Shown here: piece by piece, positions 52,264 to 61,221 of the stretch | Numbering within the stretch: the first letter of the stretch is position 1 | Layout of the letters: every line of letters begins with the position of its first letter | Assembly: GCA_003327425.1 (NCBI GenBank) | Contig: QOQW01000014.1 | Span: forward strand, 92,916 to 156,915 | Direction of reading: 5' to 3' | Origin: Candidatus Ozemibacter sibiricus | Lineage (GTDB): Bacteria > Muiribacteriota > Ozemobacteria > Ozemobacterales > Ozemobacteraceae | DNA: 64,000 nt | Translations under genes and position numbers: made by a program | Notes under the pieces: generated by a model | Databases searched by the model: none | What the model was told of the DNA's origin: nothing | The model's input: the letters and a program-made list of their open reading frames with translations, nothing else

Positions 52264-54687
52264 TCAGCCCTGCCAGACCAGGGGAGGCCCGCTGGGGTTC
52301 ATATCCCCGCTCGGGGTGGCTCGCTCGCTGCCTTCGACCGAGCGTGTCGTCCTGGCGGGGCCGGCCACAGCGGCTCCGCCGCGAGCGGGTGGCACGCTTC
52401 CCGCCATGGGGGCCGGTGCCGCCGTCGGTCGCTGGGCACTGTCGGGCGATGCGGCCGTTCCTGCCGGCGAGCGGTGGTCGCCCGTGTTCCCCGACAGCAG
52501 ATCGACGAACCGGTCGAGCATGTCATCGAACCGGTTCAGGGTCGCGAACCGCTCCCGCGCTCCCTGGCTCAGGCGCGTCCAGGTTTCTGGCACGAGGGCC
52601 TGGGCGAGGGCAGCGACGAGGGCTTCGCTCTGATCAGGACCGACCAGCAGCCCATTGACTCCCGCGGTGACGATCTCCGGAATGCCCCCGACCCGCGTAG
52701 CCACGCAGGGAATGCCCCAGCGCATCGCCTCGAGCAGCGAGAGGGGAATCCCTTCCCCCAGCGAGGGCAGCAGCACCAGGTGGATGTCGCGGTAGAACCG
52801 GTCGAGGTCGGCCTGGAACCCCCAGAAGGTCAGGCGGGGCGCCAGCGGGCCCTGGCGGAACCGCTGGGCGAGGGCGGCGCGCTCTGGCCCGTCGCCGAGG
52901 ATCCAGAGCCGGAAGGGAGGCAGCCGATCGAGCGCCCCTTCCAGGGCGGCGAGGGCCCAGCGATGGCCTTTGTTGGCATGCAGCTTGGCCACGATGGCGA
53001 TCGTCCAGGGCGGACCAATGGGACGTGTGGCCGTCTCGACCGGCCGTCCCGGGATGCAGTTGGGCAGCAGCGCCACCTGCGCCGGCGGCAGGCCCTGGGC
53101 GAGCAGATGGTCGCGGACGGCCGCCGACACGGCGATCAGTCGGTCGCACCAGCGGTAGTAGATCGCCCGGTTCAGACCGTGGACATGCGCGATGACCCGA
53201 GGCGAGCGGGCCGGCGCGCTGATGGCGACGTCGGCCGGGGCGCGGGCGGCGAGCGAGGGGGCACCCTCGCCCCGCTCCGCTCGGTTCCCGCATCGAGACG
53301 GACCGCGGGGCCCCGCGAGCAGACCAGCGATCAGCGCGGCCTTGTTCAGGTGGGCGCTGACCACGGTGGGACGCAGGCGGGCCAGATCGGCGGCCAGGCG
53401 GGCCGCGAAGAAGAGCCCCCCGGCCTGCATCGGCGCGGTCCGGCCGGTGGCGCCGGCGGCGCGCAGGCGGGCCGCCAGACGGGGGCCGCCGCAGGTGAAC
53501 GTGACCTGCCACCCCCGGGCCGGGAGGGCCGCGGCGAGCGACAGCGCCAGCCGCTCGCCGCCCCCCAGCTCTCCGGAGGAGATGGCCAGATGGACTCGCT
53601 TCGCCGGCGGGCGCGCCCGCCGGGTGTAGATCTCGAGGTGCTTGTCCAGAGCCTGGGCCCGGGAAAATTCCGAAAGGATGCGCTGGCGTCCGGCCTCGCC
53701 CAGTTGGCGGCGCCGGTCGGGCCTGGTCGCCAGCTCCCGCAGAGCTGCGGCCAGGCGCTCCGGTTCGTCGGACGGCACCAGGAGCCCATCCTGCCCATCC
53801 CGGATGATCTCGGGAATCCCGCCCACGGCGGTGGCCACGACCGGCACGCCGCGCTCCATGGCCTCGCAGATGCTGATGCCGAACGCCTCCTGGCGGGATG
53901 GGGCGACCAGCAGATCAAGGCTTTCCAGGAAGCCGACCCGGTCGGCGATCGATCCGCACCAGGTGGTGCGGTCGGCCAGGTCGAGGCGCGCGGCGAGAGC
54001 TTGCAGCGCGGCCCGCTCGCGGCCTTCCCCCCCGATCACTAGCCGGAACTCGACCCCGGCCGTCCGCAACCGGCCCGCCGCCTCGAGCAGGGTATCGATG
54101 CCCTTGACCGGGTGCAGGCGGGCCAGCGCGCCGATGATCGGGGCGGCAGGCCGCTCCGTGGTGGCGGGGGCCCGCACGGGCGGCGAGGCCAGGAGCGCGG
54201 CTCCGGGCGGAATGACCGACCAGCGGTGGGCCGGCAGGGGGCGCAGTGCGCGCTGATACCACTCGGCCAGGAACCGGCTGGGGAAGATCAGATGGTCGGA
54301 ACGGCAGGCCATCCGCCGCTCGAGACGATGGAAGCCATCGGCTTCGAAGCCGTGGACGGTCGTGATCAGGGCCGGGCCATCGGCAGCGCGCCGGCCGCGA
54401 AGCAGGCGGGCCCAGAAGCTGGCCTTGCCCAGGTGGGAATGGATCACCTCAGGGTGCCAGTCAGCCACGAGCCGTCGCAGGCGCCAGGCCCCGGCCAGAT
54501 CGAGGCAGATTTCACCGAGCACTCGCACCTCGGCCCCGGCGGCGCGCAGCGCTTCGCCGAGCGGGCCGTCCCGGAACGCCGCCACGCGCACCTGGTGCCC
54601 GGCGGCGGTCAGGAACCGGCACAGATCGACCAGCAGGGTCTGGGCCCCGCCCCAGGTCAAGGCGTTGATGCACTGGAGGATTCTCAT
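52264..54687 (-). CDS. Fused tandem GT4 glycosyltransferase
   Basis: 807 residues holding two GT-B enzymes in one chain. Domain 1 (~1-372): GGAQTLLVDLCRFL, the donor motif EAFGISICEAMERG (E-x7-E) and VVATAVGGIPEI. Domain 2 (~375-760): GGGERLALSLAAALP, GEGIPLSLLEAMRWG (E-x7-E) and VATRVGGIPEI. Both active-site patterns are intact, so both may work, perhaps adding successive sugars. The ~55-residue tail is Pro/Ala/Ser-rich and disordered. First gene of the minus-strand envelope cluster ending in lpxK; it makes a surface glycan, LPS core or capsule. Confidence 0.88.
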   Translation of the reverse strand: MRILQCINALTWGGAQTLLVDLCRFLTAAGHQVRVAAFRDGPLGEALRAAGAEVRVLGEICLDLAGAWRLRRLVADWHPEVIHSHLGKASFWARLLRGRRAADGPALITTVHGFEADGFHRLERRMACRSDHLIFPSRFLAEWYQRALRPLPAHRWSVIPPGAALLASPPVRAPATTERPAAPIIGALARLHPVKGIDTLLEAAGRLRTAGVEFRLVIGGEGRERAALQALAARLDLADRTTWCGSIADRVGFLESLDLLVAPSRQEAFGISICEAMERGVPVVATAVGGIPEIIRDGQDGLLVPSDEPERLAAALRELATRPDRRRQLGEAGRQRILSEFSRAQALDKHLEIYTRRARPPAKRVHLAISSGELGGGERLALSLAAALPARGWQVTFTCGGPRLAARLRAAGATGRTAPMQAGGLFFAARLAADLARLRPTVVSAHLNKAALIAGLLAGPRGPSRCGNRAERGEGAPSLAARAPADVAISAPARSPRVIAHVHGLNRAIYYRWCDRLIAVSAAVRDHLLAQGLPPAQVALLPNCIPGRPVETATRPIGPPWTIAIVAKLHANKGHRWALAALEGALDRLPPFRLWILGDGPERAALAQRFRQGPLAPRLTFWGFQADLDRFYRDIHLVLLPSLGEGIPLSLLEAMRWGIPCVATRVGGIPEIVTAGVNGLLVGPDQSEALVAALAQALVPETWTRLSQGARERFATLNRFDDMLDRFVDLLSGNTGDHRSPAGTAASPDSAQRPTAAPAPMAGSVPPARGGAAVAGPARTTRSVEGSERATPSGDMNPSGPPLVWQG

Positions 54688-54843
54688 GCGGTCGATTTGT
54701 CTTTCCTCGAAGCATCATGGTAAATGAAAGCCGGAAATTTGCAATCCCCATTCCTGGTCTGGCGTTTGACCCTACGACCCAGGCAGGGAATGAGACGCCC
54801 TGACGTATCCTGAATCCGCCTGAATCCGGAAGGAGCATCTGCC

Positions 54844-55344
54844 ATGCGACGGTTGTTGGTTCCGCTTCTCTTCGTAGCTCTGTGCATTCTGTCTTCGGGA
54901 GCATTCGCCATGATCCAGACCCTGTCCACCGAGGAGCTGGTCGCCGGCTCCGATCTGATCGTCATCGCTTCTCTCAAGTCGAGCACCGAGGTGGGCAGGA
55001 CCCCCGAAGGGTTCCGCCAGCTCGACAACGTGCTGGTCGTGGCCGAGGTGCTCAAAGGCGAGGTGCTGCCCGGCGCCGAACTCACCGTGGCCACGCTCGG
55101 CGGCTTCGAGGACGGCGTCGAGTTTCCCGCTCAGGGCAAGGGCGTGCTGTTCCTCAGGAAGAGCGAAGACGGCCGCTATGAAGTGCACAATCTGGTTCAG
55201 GGGTGGTGGCCACTGGGCCCGCAGGACGCCCCAGGCGGCATGGGCACAGGCATCTCGCTGGGGCGCCTGAAGGAAATCATCAAAGGCCTGGCTGACGGCA
55301 CCATCCAGGTGCCTCCTCCCGCCCCGCCCGGCGAAGATCTTTGA
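54844..55344 (+). CDS. Secreted protein of unknown function
   Basis: 166 residues; AAGGAG eight bases before the ATG. Signal peptide LLVPLLFVALCILSSGAFA, then a compact beta-rich domain: LSTEELVAGSDLIVIASLKSS, VLVVAEVLKGEVLPGAELTV, GVLFLRKS. The pattern (secreted, 'SDLIV..V' then 'VLKG' and 'LFL') recurs in many uncharacterised extracellular domains. A Pro-rich tail ends it. Divergent from the glycosyltransferase cluster. Confidence 0.7.
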   Translation: MRRLLVPLLFVALCILSSGAFAMIQTLSTEELVAGSDLIVIASLKSSTEVGRTPEGFRQLDNVLVVAEVLKGEVLPGAELTVATLGGFEDGVEFPAQGKGVLFLRKSEDGRYEVHNLVQGWWPLGPQDAPGGMGTGISLGRLKEIIKGLADGTIQVPPPAPPGEDL

Positions 55345-55491
55345 GGGGGTTCCGCCCTTTCCCCTTGTGCCATCGGTCCTTCTCCGATCGGTGGCATCGA
55401 GGGGCGCCCCCTGCCTTTGCCGCTTGCCACCTGGCTCGGTACCGCGGTTTCAGGTCGCGGTGGGAGCATCCCCGGGCAGGAACGAGCTGTC

Positions 55492-55520
55492 TTGCCGTTC
55501 CCCCTCGCAGGGGGTAGAAT
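55492..55520 (+). promoter_or_regulatory. Promoter of the PAS-PP2C gene with a symmetric spacer
   Basis: TTGCCG (55492-55497) and TAGAAT (55515-55520) are 17 bases apart. The spacer is a perfect inverted repeat CCCCCT-CGC-AGGGGG (55500-55514), which would place an operator between the two boxes. Confidence 0.55.
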
Positions 55521-55665
55521 AAGATAGACAAAGCACGTGAGAGGGGTCTGAGGAATCCAGCCACAGCGGGGGGAGCCGCTGGTTCGGCCGGCGGGACGGC
55601 TTGCCGGCGTCTGGCGTGATCGGCCATGGATTCCCCGGACCGACGAAGAGAGGAGAAAGAGCCCG

Positions 55666-57738
55666 ATGGGGGTCATGGAGTGTGGGCCCGCGCTGCCCCC
55701 GTGGGGGCGCGCGGCCGCCCTGCTCGCTCGCGATGAAGGGTTGCAGGCGGTATTGCAGACGACGCCCTTGGGCGTGGTCATCATCCACCGCTCGACCCAT
55801 GTCATCCTCCATGCGAATCAGAAAGCGCTGGCCTGGCTGGGCAGGGAGCCCGAGACCCTGCTCGGCCGGCCCTGCCATGGGGTCATCTGCCCCGCGCTGC
55901 CTGGCGCCTGCCCGGTTGCCGATCTCGGTCAGCCCATCGTCCAGGCTCAGCACTCCATGCTCGATCGGCAGGGTCAGCCGTTCGCGGTGACCAGAACCGT
56001 GTCGCCGTGCCGCCTCGACGGGGAAGAGTTCCTGATCGAGTGGTTCGAGCGTTCGCCTGCCCTGGCTGCCCTCAGAGGGCTTCCGGAGCCCCTGCAACGG
56101 CAGCATGAGCTGATCCTCGGCGCTGTCGAAGAGGGCATCATCTGCCTCGGCCTCGATGGGCGGATCGGTTTCATGAATGCGGCCGCCTCCCGGTTGCTGG
56201 GCGTGCCAGCCGCCGATTGGACCGGCAAGGATTGCCGGGCCCTGTTCCGGTTGCTGACCGTGGCGGGGCAACCGGCCGCGTCCGAGCTCTGCCCCTTCCT
56301 GCTCGCGGCGCGCGAGGGGCGGTCGCTGCAGGCGTGCTGTCTGCTCGAACTCCCCAACGGCACCATCCTGCCCGCCGAGTTCGTGGCTTCCCCGCTGCAT
56401 GACGGGGAAGGCATCGACGGCGTGATCGTGCTCTTCCATGACCGCTCCGTCCTCCGGCAGCGGGAAGACCAGTTGCGCGCCAGCGAGGACCGCTACCGCC
56501 GGATGGTGGAATCGCTGACCAACTATGTCTACGCTGTGCGGGTGGTCGATGGTCGGGCCGTGCAGACCACCCACAGCGAGGGCTGTCTGACGGTCACGGG
56601 CTACTCGGCGCGCGAGCTGTACGAAGATCCGATGCTGTGGCTCACGATGGTCCATCCCGATGATCGCGAGGAAGTGCTCGCCCATGCCAGGGAATTGGCG
56701 GCGGGTCGCACCGCCCAGCCGATCGAGCATCGCATCATCCACAAGAGCGGGGAGGTGCGGTGGGTGCGCAATACCCCGGTCCTGCATTGGGCTGCGGACG
56801 GCACGTTCGTGCAATATACCGGACTGGTCGTCGACATCACCGATCGCAAAAAGGCCAGCGAGCAGATCCTGCAGATGAACGCCGAACTCGAACGCCGGGT
56901 CAAGCAGCGCACCTTCGCGCTGCAGGCCGCCAACCTCCAGCTCGAACGCCTGGCCCAGGAGCTGGCCGAAATGCGCCGGCATGAGAATCTGATCGGGTTC
57001 GAGATCCAGAAGACCCTGTTGCTGGGAACGCCGCCCAAGCGGATCGGCTGGGCCCGCGTCGCCGCCACGACCCTGCCGACCCTCGGCATCGACGGCGATT
57101 TCTACGATTTCTACGTGCATGGCCGCAGCACGTTCGACGTGCTGTTCGGCGACGTCATGGGGAAGGGCGTCCCGGCGGCCCTGGTGGGCGCCGCGGCCAA
57201 GAGCCAGTTCCAGCGAGCCATGCTGCGGTTGAAGAGCCTCTGTCTGCCCGGCCAGATTCCCACCATCGAGGCGATCGTCGGGCGGGTGCACGCCGAGATG
57301 ACCCCGCAGCTCGACAAGCTCGAACGGTTCCTCTGTCTGCATCTGGCGCGGTTCGACCTGCATCGCCGGAGCCTCGAGCTGGCCAACTGCGGCCATACCC
57401 TGCCCCTCCATCGCCGGGCAGCGACCGGGCAGGCCGCGGTCATCGCCGGTGGGCAGCATCCTCTGGGCCTCGACCCGCGCGAATCCTACCGCACCACCTT
57501 CACCCCCTTCGAGGCCGGCGATCTGTTCCTGTTCTATTCTGACGGGGTCACCGACGCGCGCAATCCCGACGGGGAATTCTACGGGCTGCCGCGCCTGACC
57601 GCGCTCCTGGAACGCCATACCGGGGAGTCCCTCCCCGATCTCCTCGACCGGGTGGTCGCCGATGTGCTCGGGTTCATGGGCCGTGACGCCCCCGATGACG
57701 ATCTCAGCCTGGTCGCCGTGGCCATCACCCGTGTTTGA
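55666..57738 (+). CDS. Cytosolic multi-PAS sensor with PP2C phosphatase output
   Basis: 690 residues, GGAG about ten bases upstream. Three PAS domains: the first (~25-130) has a Cys-rich end (CHGVICPALPGACPV) typical of PAS variants with bound cofactor or Cys cluster; the second is ~140-265; the third (~275-405) is a PAS_3 with VTGYSARELYEDPMLW and VHPDDREEV, ending ITDRKKASEQI. A coiled coil (~405-435) follows, then a SpoIIE PP2C domain (~440-690) with GDFYDFYV, GDVMGKGVPAALV and FYSDGVTDARN. No TM segment. It should tune STAS-protein phosphorylation in response to a soluble or redox cue. Confidence 0.85.
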   Translation: MGVMECGPALPPWGRAAALLARDEGLQAVLQTTPLGVVIIHRSTHVILHANQKALAWLGREPETLLGRPCHGVICPALPGACPVADLGQPIVQAQHSMLDRQGQPFAVTRTVSPCRLDGEEFLIEWFERSPALAALRGLPEPLQRQHELILGAVEEGIICLGLDGRIGFMNAAASRLLGVPAADWTGKDCRALFRLLTVAGQPAASELCPFLLAAREGRSLQACCLLELPNGTILPAEFVASPLHDGEGIDGVIVLFHDRSVLRQREDQLRASEDRYRRMVESLTNYVYAVRVVDGRAVQTTHSEGCLTVTGYSARELYEDPMLWLTMVHPDDREEVLAHARELAAGRTAQPIEHRIIHKSGEVRWVRNTPVLHWAADGTFVQYTGLVVDITDRKKASEQILQMNAELERRVKQRTFALQAANLQLERLAQELAEMRRHENLIGFEIQKTLLLGTPPKRIGWARVAATTLPTLGIDGDFYDFYVHGRSTFDVLFGDVMGKGVPAALVGAAAKSQFQRAMLRLKSLCLPGQIPTIEAIVGRVHAEMTPQLDKLERFLCLHLARFDLHRRSLELANCGHTLPLHRRAATGQAAVIAGGQHPLGLDPRESYRTTFTPFEAGDLFLFYSDGVTDARNPDGEFYGLPRLTALLERHTGESLPDLLDRVVADVLGFMGRDAPDDDLSLVAVAITRV

Positions 57739-57803
57739 ACAAGATCCCCCGCCGCCGCGGTGGGGATTCCCCCTGGCGAAGGTTCGCTAGGCGGTTGTGT
57801 CGA

Positions 57804-59918
57804 TCAGGGCCGCGGCGGGGGCGGGGGATACGCGGCTTCGAGGTCGGGAGTGACGCCGCCGGCGGCGACCACTCGGCGGTAGGCTTCGACGGCCGGGGTG
57901 GGCACGCGGGTGAAATCCTCGCGGCGGCAGTCGACCGAGTAGAGGCCGAAGCGGGGGGTATAGGAGCCCCACTCGTAGTTGTCGGTGATCGACCAGTGGA
58001 TGTAGCCCAGCACCGGGATGCCGTCCCGCAGGGCCCGTTGCACCTGCTTGATGTGCTGCACCAGGAAGGCTTCGCGGGTCCAGCCGTCGGCACGAGGGGC
58101 GAGATCGCGGGTGGCCAGGCCGTTCTCAGCGATCAGCACCGGCAAACGGAACCACCGGTGATAATTCTTCAGGGTGTCATACAAGCCTTCGGGATAGGGC
58201 TCCCAGGAATAGGCTTCGGTGAACCCTCCTGGCAGGCGCCAGCGGCAGTAGTAATCGATGCCGATGTAGTCGAGGTAGCGCTGGCGGCCGGACCGCCGCT
58301 GGGCGAGCTCGTCGGCCAGCCAGTGGTCTTCGATCTCTCGCTGCAACCGGGAGACCGACGCCGCCTCGCTGGCCGTGGCGGGGGTCGAACCGGCCGTTCC
58401 CTCGACCGACAGGTGGATCTGGAAGAGGTTGCCGAACTGGTAGGTGCCCGTATAGTTGTTCCAGGAGACCCGCGCCACCGGGTCGTTGCCGTGGATGATG
58501 CGGTAGGCCAGCTTGTGGCAGCGGATCCAGGCGCGGCAGACCGCCAGCGCCTGCAGCGGATTCTTCTGCCCGGGAGCGCTGATACCCAGGACATACCCGG
58601 CGATGAACACCACGGGCGGCTCGTTGAAGGTCAGCCACCAGTCGACCAGCGGCCCGAATTCCCGCGAGACGAAATCGACGTAGCGCACGAAGGCCCGGAC
58701 CCCGGCTTCCGAGGTCCAGCCGCCGAGGTCTTCGAACCATTGCGGCCAGCTGAAATGGATCAGGGTGACCACCGGGGTCAGTCCGTGCTGGCGCATGGTG
58801 GTGAAGAACCGGCGATAGTAGGCGACGCCGGCCGGATCGATGACCCCGGGCTGGGGCTCGATGCGGCTCCATTCGATGCTGGTGCGAAAGGCGTTCAACC
58901 CCATGCCGGCGGCCAGTTTGATGTCTTCTTCGAAGCGATGCAGGCCGTCCGCCGCGCGTCGCAGCGGTTCGGCCGTCTTCCCGGCCTGTTCGTGGGTGGC
59001 CCAGATGCTGCCAGGGTTGGGGCCCTCATATTGATAGCCGGCCGTGGACACCCCCCACAGAAACCCCGGGGGAAACGCCGAACGAGGCGGGGTCGGCTTC
59101 TCGTCATGGTCGGGAAGGAGCCCGGGCCGGCGCCCGAACACCATGAGGAAGACAGGAGTGCCATCGGGCGTGCGGGCCGGTTCGATGCTGCGGCAATGGC
59201 CGCGGAACCACGCCCGCAGGGCCGGGAAATCACCGTCTGACGGGCGAACGACGCGGCTCGCCGCCTGACTGGTCGCCTGGTTCGTCGTCTGGTTCGTGAC
59301 CTGGTTCGTCGCCTGATTCGCGGCCTGGCTCGCGGGGGCCCGTCCGGGCCGTTGCTCACGCCACCGGGCGGCCAGCGCCGCCCGGGCGCGCACCAGCTCG
59401 GCCGGCGGGTGCGGGTCATGCAGCGCGGCCGCCTGCTCGTGCGCCGTCAGCGCCGCGACCAGCGCGGCAACGCCCCGGGCTTCGAGCGGCGCCCGTCCCG
59501 GCCAGTCGGCCCAGCGCCCGATCTCTTCGAGAGCGGCCGCCCGGGCGGCGGGCGCCAGACCGGCGATCTGGCGGCAGAGGTCGTCGATCCGGCGCTCCAC
59601 CTCGGCCGTGGCACGCAGGGAGTGCTCGGTGGGCCGGGTGGCGCGCCATTGGCTGGCGATCAACGAGCGGACCGGTTCTTGATGCCGGTTCATCCATTCC
59701 CAGACATCGCGCCCCGCCCGGGGGTCGGCGAGGAACCGCCAGGTCAGGTGGGTGGCCCAGACCGTCTCGAATGCGGCCAGCCGCTCTCGCCAGGTTGATG
59801 GCGGGCTGGCGCATGTCTCATCGGTCGTTGCCCAGGCGCCGCGTTCGATCATCAGGCACCCGAACCCGACCGCTACCAGCAGGAGAACCATCCTTCGTGG
59901 CGAGCTACGAACGGTCAT
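57804..59918 (-). CDS. GH1 beta-glycosidase with long N-terminal extension
   Basis: 704 residues. The start at 59918 is one of two adjacent ATG codons with GGAAGG seven bases before. A signal-like segment (RMVLLLVAVGFGCLMIERGAWA) precedes a helical region of ~200 residues and a repeat of Asn-Gln-Thr units (~197-220), after which the GH1 barrel (~280-690) begins with FPPGFLWGVSTAGYQYEG. Acid/base Glu433 lies in TFNEP and nucleophile Glu598 in IAENG, so it is likely active on beta-glucosides or similar. The extension is not part of usual GH1 enzymes. It is single, flanked by signalling genes. Confidence 0.87.
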   Translation of the reverse strand: MTVRSSPRRMVLLLVAVGFGCLMIERGAWATTDETCASPPSTWRERLAAFETVWATHLTWRFLADPRAGRDVWEWMNRHQEPVRSLIASQWRATRPTEHSLRATAEVERRIDDLCRQIAGLAPAARAAALEEIGRWADWPGRAPLEARGVAALVAALTAHEQAAALHDPHPPAELVRARAALAARWREQRPGRAPASQAANQATNQVTNQTTNQATSQAASRVVRPSDGDFPALRAWFRGHCRSIEPARTPDGTPVFLMVFGRRPGLLPDHDEKPTPPRSAFPPGFLWGVSTAGYQYEGPNPGSIWATHEQAGKTAEPLRRAADGLHRFEEDIKLAAGMGLNAFRTSIEWSRIEPQPGVIDPAGVAYYRRFFTTMRQHGLTPVVTLIHFSWPQWFEDLGGWTSEAGVRAFVRYVDFVSREFGPLVDWWLTFNEPPVVFIAGYVLGISAPGQKNPLQALAVCRAWIRCHKLAYRIIHGNDPVARVSWNNYTGTYQFGNLFQIHLSVEGTAGSTPATASEAASVSRLQREIEDHWLADELAQRRSGRQRYLDYIGIDYYCRWRLPGGFTEAYSWEPYPEGLYDTLKNYHRWFRLPVLIAENGLATRDLAPRADGWTREAFLVQHIKQVQRALRDGIPVLGYIHWSITDNYEWGSYTPRFGLYSVDCRREDFTRVPTPAVEAYRRVVAAGGVTPDLEAAYPPPPPRP
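59259..59330 (-). repeat. 12-base tandem repeat in the GH1 gene
   Basis: Six imperfect 12-base units, coding for Thr-Asn-Gln-X four-residue repeats, lie between the N-terminal extension and the GH1 barrel. They form a flexible linker. Confidence 0.75.
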
Positions 59919-60231
59919 CATTCGCCTTCCCTTCCTCCCTAGCGATACTCTCTCGAAGTATACGTGAACATGAGGGCCTCGTTCCACCTTATCCGCTTAC
60001 CGGAAATATCAGGGCAACATCGGTGCTTCTCGTGGCAGGGGCCGGTCCATCCCGGGAATGGCTCTTCTTTCAGCTTCGCGAGAGGGTGGGGCCAGAGAAC
60101 AAGCGCGTTGACTTCATCGAGGCGGGGTGGGTATCTTAGGGGTGTACGATCCCCGGCGGGCCGGCCGACCTCAGCGACCGCGCCAGGGTGGCAGACGCGG
60201 CAGACCTGTTCATGGCGATGCGGAGAGTGGC

Positions 60232-61194
60232 GTGAAGATTCTTGTCGTGGACGACGAACCGTCCTTGCGGGAGTTCCTGGCCGAATCCATCCGGTCGCAG
60301 GGCTATGAGGTCCTGGCGGCCTGTGACGGCTGCGAAGCGCTCGAGCTGTTCGAGGCGCAGAACCCCGAGCTGGTGTTTTCCGATATCCGCATGCCGCGCA
60401 TGGACGGGCTCGACTTCCTGTCGGCCATTCGCGACCGCAATCGCGAGACGATCGTGGTGCTGGTCACCGGCCTCGGCAATGAGGAGTTCGCGCTCGAAGC
60501 CCTGCGCCGCGGGGCCAACGACTTCCTGCGCAAACCGTTCACCCAGCAGGCGCTGTTTCCCCTGGTCGAGAAATACGCGGGCATCATCGCCACCCGCTCG
60601 CGCCTCCAGGAGACCCTCAACTTCATCGTCCGGCGCAGTTTCGTCATGTCGCTCGACAACCACATGGAACGCGTGCCGATCGTGGTGCAGCGTCTCATGC
60701 TGGAAACCGGCGAAGCCATCCCGGCCGACCAGCGCCTCGGCGTCCGGATCGGCCTGGTCGAGCTGATCGCCAACGCCATCGAGCACGGCAACCTCGAGAT
60801 CACCTACGAAGAGAAGATGGCGGCCATGAACGCCAGCCTCGATGGCATCCAGAACCTGCATCAGCAGCGGCTGGCCCAGCCCCATCTGGCCGCCCGCCGC
60901 GTCACCATCGATTTCACCATGGACAGCGAAGCCTGCACCTGGACCATCACCGACGAAGGCTCCGGCTTCGACTGGACCCTCCTGCCCAGCCCCCTCGATC
61001 CCGAAAATCTCGAACACCCCAACGGGCGCGGCATCTTCCTCGCCCGCCTGCACTTCGACAGCGTCGATTTCCTGGGGGCCGGGAATCAGGTCCGCGTGCG
61101 GAAGCTGCTGCCCCGCCCGCCCGCCGCTTCCGACGGGAAACCGGCGTCGTCGAGCGCATCGCCCGCCGCTTCCACCCCTGCCCCTGCTCCCTGA
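60232..61194 (+). CDS. Receiver domain fused to anti-sigma-type HATPase
   Basis: 320 residues from a GTG at 60232 (GGAG seven bases before), giving the receiver start VKILVVDDEPS. Asp51 (VFSDIRMPRMDG) is the phosphoryl site; TGLGNEEF and KPF follow. Residues ~145-300 are a GHKL kinase of the RsbW/anti-sigma type: LVELIANAIEHGNLE (N-box), DEGSGFDW (G1) and NGRGIFLARL (G2). It is not a histidine kinase: no His phosphorylation helix is seen. It probably controls a STAS protein or sigma factor under receiver control. A Pro/Ala/Ser tail ends it. copA begins 27 bases later. Confidence 0.85.
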   Translation: MKILVVDDEPSLREFLAESIRSQGYEVLAACDGCEALELFEAQNPELVFSDIRMPRMDGLDFLSAIRDRNRETIVVLVTGLGNEEFALEALRRGANDFLRKPFTQQALFPLVEKYAGIIATRSRLQETLNFIVRRSFVMSLDNHMERVPIVVQRLMLETGEAIPADQRLGVRIGLVELIANAIEHGNLEITYEEKMAAMNASLDGIQNLHQQRLAQPHLAARRVTIDFTMDSEACTWTITDEGSGFDWTLLPSPLDPENLEHPNGRGIFLARLHFDSVDFLGAGNQVRVRKLLPRPPAASDGKPASSSASPAASTPAPAP

Positions 61195-61221
61195 GCTGGC
61201 TGGCTCGTCCCTCGCGCCCCG

